Positions 63,997 to 64,000 of a stretch of 64,000 nt of DNA are shown here, piece by piece (the stretch's first letter is position 1; every line of letters begins with the position of its first letter). Source of the DNA: Psococerastis gibbosa (lineage: Eukaryota > Arthropoda > Insecta > Psocodea > Psocidae). The translations under genes and the position numbers were made by a program. The stretch is taken from positions 23,585,464-23,649,463 of the forward strand of contig OZ020490.1 of assembly GCA_963971405.1 (NCBI GenBank), written 5' to 3'. Below the pieces are notes generated by a model, which was not told the DNA's origin, ran no database searches, and was given only the letters and a program-made list of their open reading frames with translations.

Positions 63997-64000
63997 AGTC

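Overview
The window is animal nuclear DNA, most likely from an insect. It is AT-rich, its one host gene has introns of 0.8-23 kb, and it is packed with arthropod-type transposable elements. The host gene matches the Psc/Su(z)2 class of Polycomb-group RING-finger proteins, which is the main evidence for an insect. A hemipteran or similar TE-rich insect is possible, but nothing visible fixes the order. No bacterial genes, CRISPR arrays or operons are present.

The only host gene I can support is on the + strand and is split into six coding exons: 18463-18589, 30022-30222, 31005-31098, 54493-54736, 56962-57042 and 61096-63996. All junctions are GT/AG, the phases agree, and the exons total 3648 nt including the stop, which gives 1215 residues. 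The product has an N-terminal C3HC4 RING finger (about residues 23-61), an acidic/serine linker, a RAWUL domain (about 193-262) assembled from exons 4, 5 and 6, and a disordered, lysine/serine/proline-rich tail of about 950 residues from one large exon. This is the architecture of Drosophila Psc and Su(z)2, the PCGF subunits of Polycomb repressive complex 1. A strong acceptor 44 nt before the start codon shows that at least one non-coding 5' exon lies upstream; a GC-rich stretch at 17.2-17.5 kb is a weak candidate for promoter or first exon.

The rest is intergenic (1-18418) and intronic DNA built from repeats. It holds an intact-looking mariner element with 349-aa transposase, TIRs and TA target duplication (5800-7092); a 5'-truncated CR1/Jockey-type LINE with 402-aa reverse-transcriptase ORF (35588-36976); 3' fragments of at least five other LINE families; two tRNA-derived SINE families (one tRNA-Glu-like) with about 14 copies; a ~500-bp TA-flanked MITE (four copies); a TTAA-flanked palindromic MITE (two clear copies); a hairpin family with GGCGG ends (five or six copies); short MITEs whose inner ends carry long G and C homopolymers; and a ~900-bp unclassified repeat with an ACAG microsatellite (seven copies).

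Observations most worth checking are: a tandem duplication in intron 4 in which one unit lacks exon 5 exactly; YY1/PHO-like motifs carried by the TA MITE inside this Polycomb gene; a SINE 22 bp from the exon 2 donor; a 14-residue tandem repeat and a CtBP-type PVDLS motif in the protein tail; a uORF whose stop overlaps the start codon; a hammerhead-like motif near 5.02 kb; and the density of G/C homopolymers. I found no convincing wholly new biological system. The main signal is a TE-laden Polycomb gene.
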